From positions 1-64,000 of the forward strand of contig JAZQZM010000052.1 of NCBI GenBank assembly GCA_045634085.1: DNA of 64,000 nucleotides, in the 5' to 3' direction. The number at the start of each line of letters is the position of its first letter. Within the stretch, counting starts at the first letter, position 1. This DNA is from HGM04593 sp045634085. Its GTDB lineage: Bacteria; Bacteroidota; Bacteroidia; Bacteroidales; Bacteroidaceae. The notes beneath the pieces were generated by a model, which searched no databases, was not told the origin of the DNA, and saw only the letters and a program-made list of their open reading frames with translations. Shown here one piece after another: positions 62,598 to 64,000 of this stretch. The position numbers and the translations under genes were made by a program.

Positions 62598-64000
62598 ATG
62601 GCAACACTAAAAGAAAAAATCGGCTATGGATTCGGCGACATGGCCTCGTCAATGTTCTGGAAGGTATTCAGCGCATACCTGCCAATGTTCTACACCTATG
62701 TTTTCGGACTCGACCTCTCGGTAGCAGCACTGCTGTTCCTTGTTACAAAGATCTGGGATGCAGTATCGGACCCCATGATGGGTATTATCGCCGACCGCAC
62801 AAGCACCAAATGGGGCAAGTACCGTCCCTACCTGCTATGGATTTCGGTTCCCTTTGCCATTTCGGGCATACTGCTGTTCACAACACCCGACCTGGCTGAG
62901 ACAGGAAAGAACGTGTGGGCGTTTGTAACATATATCTTAATGATGACCGTATATACAGCAATAAACGTGCCTTACGGTTCAATGCTTGGCGTGATGACTG
63001 AAGACTCCGATGAAAAGACTGTTTTTTCATCGTACAGAATGTTCTTCGCGTATACAGGTTCGTTCATCGTACTTGCCCTTTGGGAACCGCTGTGCAACAT
63101 GTTCGCTGGAGAGACCGGCAAACTTACATATGACCCTGCCGCATGGCAATGGGCAATGGTTGTCGTGGGAGTGACATGCGCAGCACTGTTTGTGCTTACA
63201 TTTGCAATGACAAAGGAGAGAATAAAATCCACAACCGAGAAGAAGAACACCAGCGTCATGAAAGACCTGTTCTCACTCTTCAGGAACGGACCATGGTGGA
63301 TTCTGCTCGGCGGAGTACTCTTCTTCAACTTCTTCGGAGCAATAAGATATGCTGTAATTCCTTACTACTTCACTACACTCATCGGGGATGGCAACACATT
63401 GTCGTTCTTTTCGATTGAGTTCGCATTCTACGCAGGAATTTTCTTTACAATAGGTGAAATTGCCAACATGGCAGGTGTTGCCATGGCAACTCCAACAACA
63501 TTCAAATTGGGCAAAAAGAGCACATTCCTGTACTCACTGTTCATAATCATGGCACTCTGCATCGCATTCTATTATGTACCTACAAGCGGAAGCACTGCAT
63601 ACTGGACGCTGCTTGCACTGCAGATTGCGACCGGCATTTTCACAGGTATCATATCACCGCTTGTGTGGAGTATGTACGCCGACATATCGGACTACGCAGA
63701 ACTCAAGTTCAAGACAGCATCGACAGGACTCATCTTCTCTTCATCATCAATGGCACAGAAGTTCGGCGGCGCATTCGGTACTGCAGCCGTACTTTGGTTG
63801 CTTGCTGCATTCGGTTTTAATACATTCGCCACACAGGGTGCGTCATTTGTCGAGAACAGCAACGTTATTGAGATAAGTTTCAACGATGACATAAGCACAC
63901 AGCCTGCCGACGGACTGACAATTACAGGAGAGAACGGCTACACTGCACCAGTCAAGATTGAAAGCGACAGCAAGACACTGAAGGTTGACCTTGGCGAGAG
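62598..64000 (+). CDS. GPH/MelB-type sugar:cation symporter with Ig-like insertion, 3'-truncated by window edge
   Basis: The first 467 codons of a major facilitator of the glycoside-pentoside-hexuronide family. It starts MATLKEKIGYGFGDMASSMF, with IWDAVSDPMMGIIADRTSTKWGKYRPY (cation site Asp and cytoplasmic loop) and LVWSMYADISDYAELKFK near 365. About eleven helices are visible. After LLAAFGFN (about 405) the usual short loop to helix 12 is replaced by an extracytoplasmic segment (415 onward: IEISFNDDISTQPADGLTIT, then APVKIESDSKTLKVDLGE) that reads like an SbsA-type Ig-like domain. The C-terminal end is outside the window. Substrate unknown. Confidence 0.87.
   Translation, partial: MATLKEKIGYGFGDMASSMFWKVFSAYLPMFYTYVFGLDLSVAALLFLVTKIWDAVSDPMMGIIADRTSTKWGKYRPYLLWISVPFAISGILLFTTPDLAETGKNVWAFVTYILMMTVYTAINVPYGSMLGVMTEDSDEKTVFSSYRMFFAYTGSFIVLALWEPLCNMFAGETGKLTYDPAAWQWAMVVVGVTCAALFVLTFAMTKERIKSTTEKKNTSVMKDLFSLFRNGPWWILLGGVLFFNFFGAIRYAVIPYYFTTLIGDGNTLSFFSIEFAFYAGIFFTIGEIANMAGVAMATPTTFKLGKKSTFLYSLFIIMALCIAFYYVPTSGSTAYWTLLALQIATGIFTGIISPLVWSMYADISDYAELKFKTASTGLIFSSSSMAQKFGGAFGTAAVLWLLAAFGFNTFATQGASFVENSNVIEISFNDDISTQPADGLTITGENGYTAPVKIESDSKTLKVDLGE

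Overview
The window comes from a Bacteroidales chromosome, most like a gut or oral Bacteroidaceae/Prevotellaceae-type organism. Four things point there. Several leaders carry the Bacteroidetes promoter signature (-7 TAnnTTTG with an upstream TTG/TTTG about 19-22 bp away). The division/cell-wall (dcw) cluster has the Bacteroidetes form: FtsI carries a PASTA domain, MraY has an extra loop, and no murF or ddl is interleaved. MurE carries the DNPR motif of meso-diaminopimelate-adding enzymes. There is also an S46 dipeptidyl peptidase and a CoaBC / DUF4835 / RecN neighbourhood. No phage, insertion sequence, rRNA or CRISPR array was seen; the window is essentially core and nutrient-scavenging chromosome.

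Layout. 1-1.6 kb: the C-terminal part of a secreted multi-domain protein. 1.8-9.2 kb: a tightly packed plus-strand run of a DPP11-like S46 peptidase, an AspT/YidE-type transporter, an 81-residue orphan, a GH95 alpha-L-fucosidase and a membrane-anchored DNA/RNA nuclease. 9.3-10.5 kb: a thioredoxin-fold lipoprotein and, convergent to it, a cytosolic thioredoxin. 10.7-17.5 kb: a DASS anion symporter with an unusual SPOR-like insertion, an outer-membrane porin, a GH84 beta-N-acetylglucosaminidase and a secreted C1 aminopeptidase. 17.7-20.1 kb: nhaA and a convergent secreted M28 peptidase.

20.3-36.3 kb: the dcw operon mraZ-rsmH-ftsL-ftsI-murE-mraY-murD-ftsW-murG-murC-ftsQ-ftsA-ftsZ plus a GatB/YqeY gene, with start/stop overlaps or very short gaps. 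Its promoter contains two exact TGGGG repeats at 10-bp spacing, the pattern expected of an MraZ autorepression operator. 36.3-42.1 kb: recO (minus), tRNA-Glu with rpsT, gyrB, an ECF sigma factor with a membrane partner, a nitroreductase and tRNA-Cys. 42.2-53.2 kb: tilS, then a long minus-strand block, in transcription order dnaN, a DEDDh exonuclease, coaC, coaB fused to DUF4835, recN, rlmB, a degenerate trypsin-like/TPR protein and a Sel1-repeat protein. 53.3-64 kb: a DUF3127 OB-fold protein with an SSB-like tip, rho with a long disordered insertion, engB, a MATE transporter with an ATPase-like tail, the sdhCAB complex, and a GPH sugar symporter running off the right edge.

The most unusual items are: the split of CoaC from CoaB at an 8-T slippery tract; the in-frame fusion of CoaB to a secreted DUF4835 protein; the SPOR-like domain inside the DASS symporter; the Ig-like insertion in the GPH transporter; the ATPase-like tail on the MATE protein; the SSB-like C-terminal tip on DUF3127; and the MraZ operator. 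These are read by eye from the sequence; no database search or folding was run.
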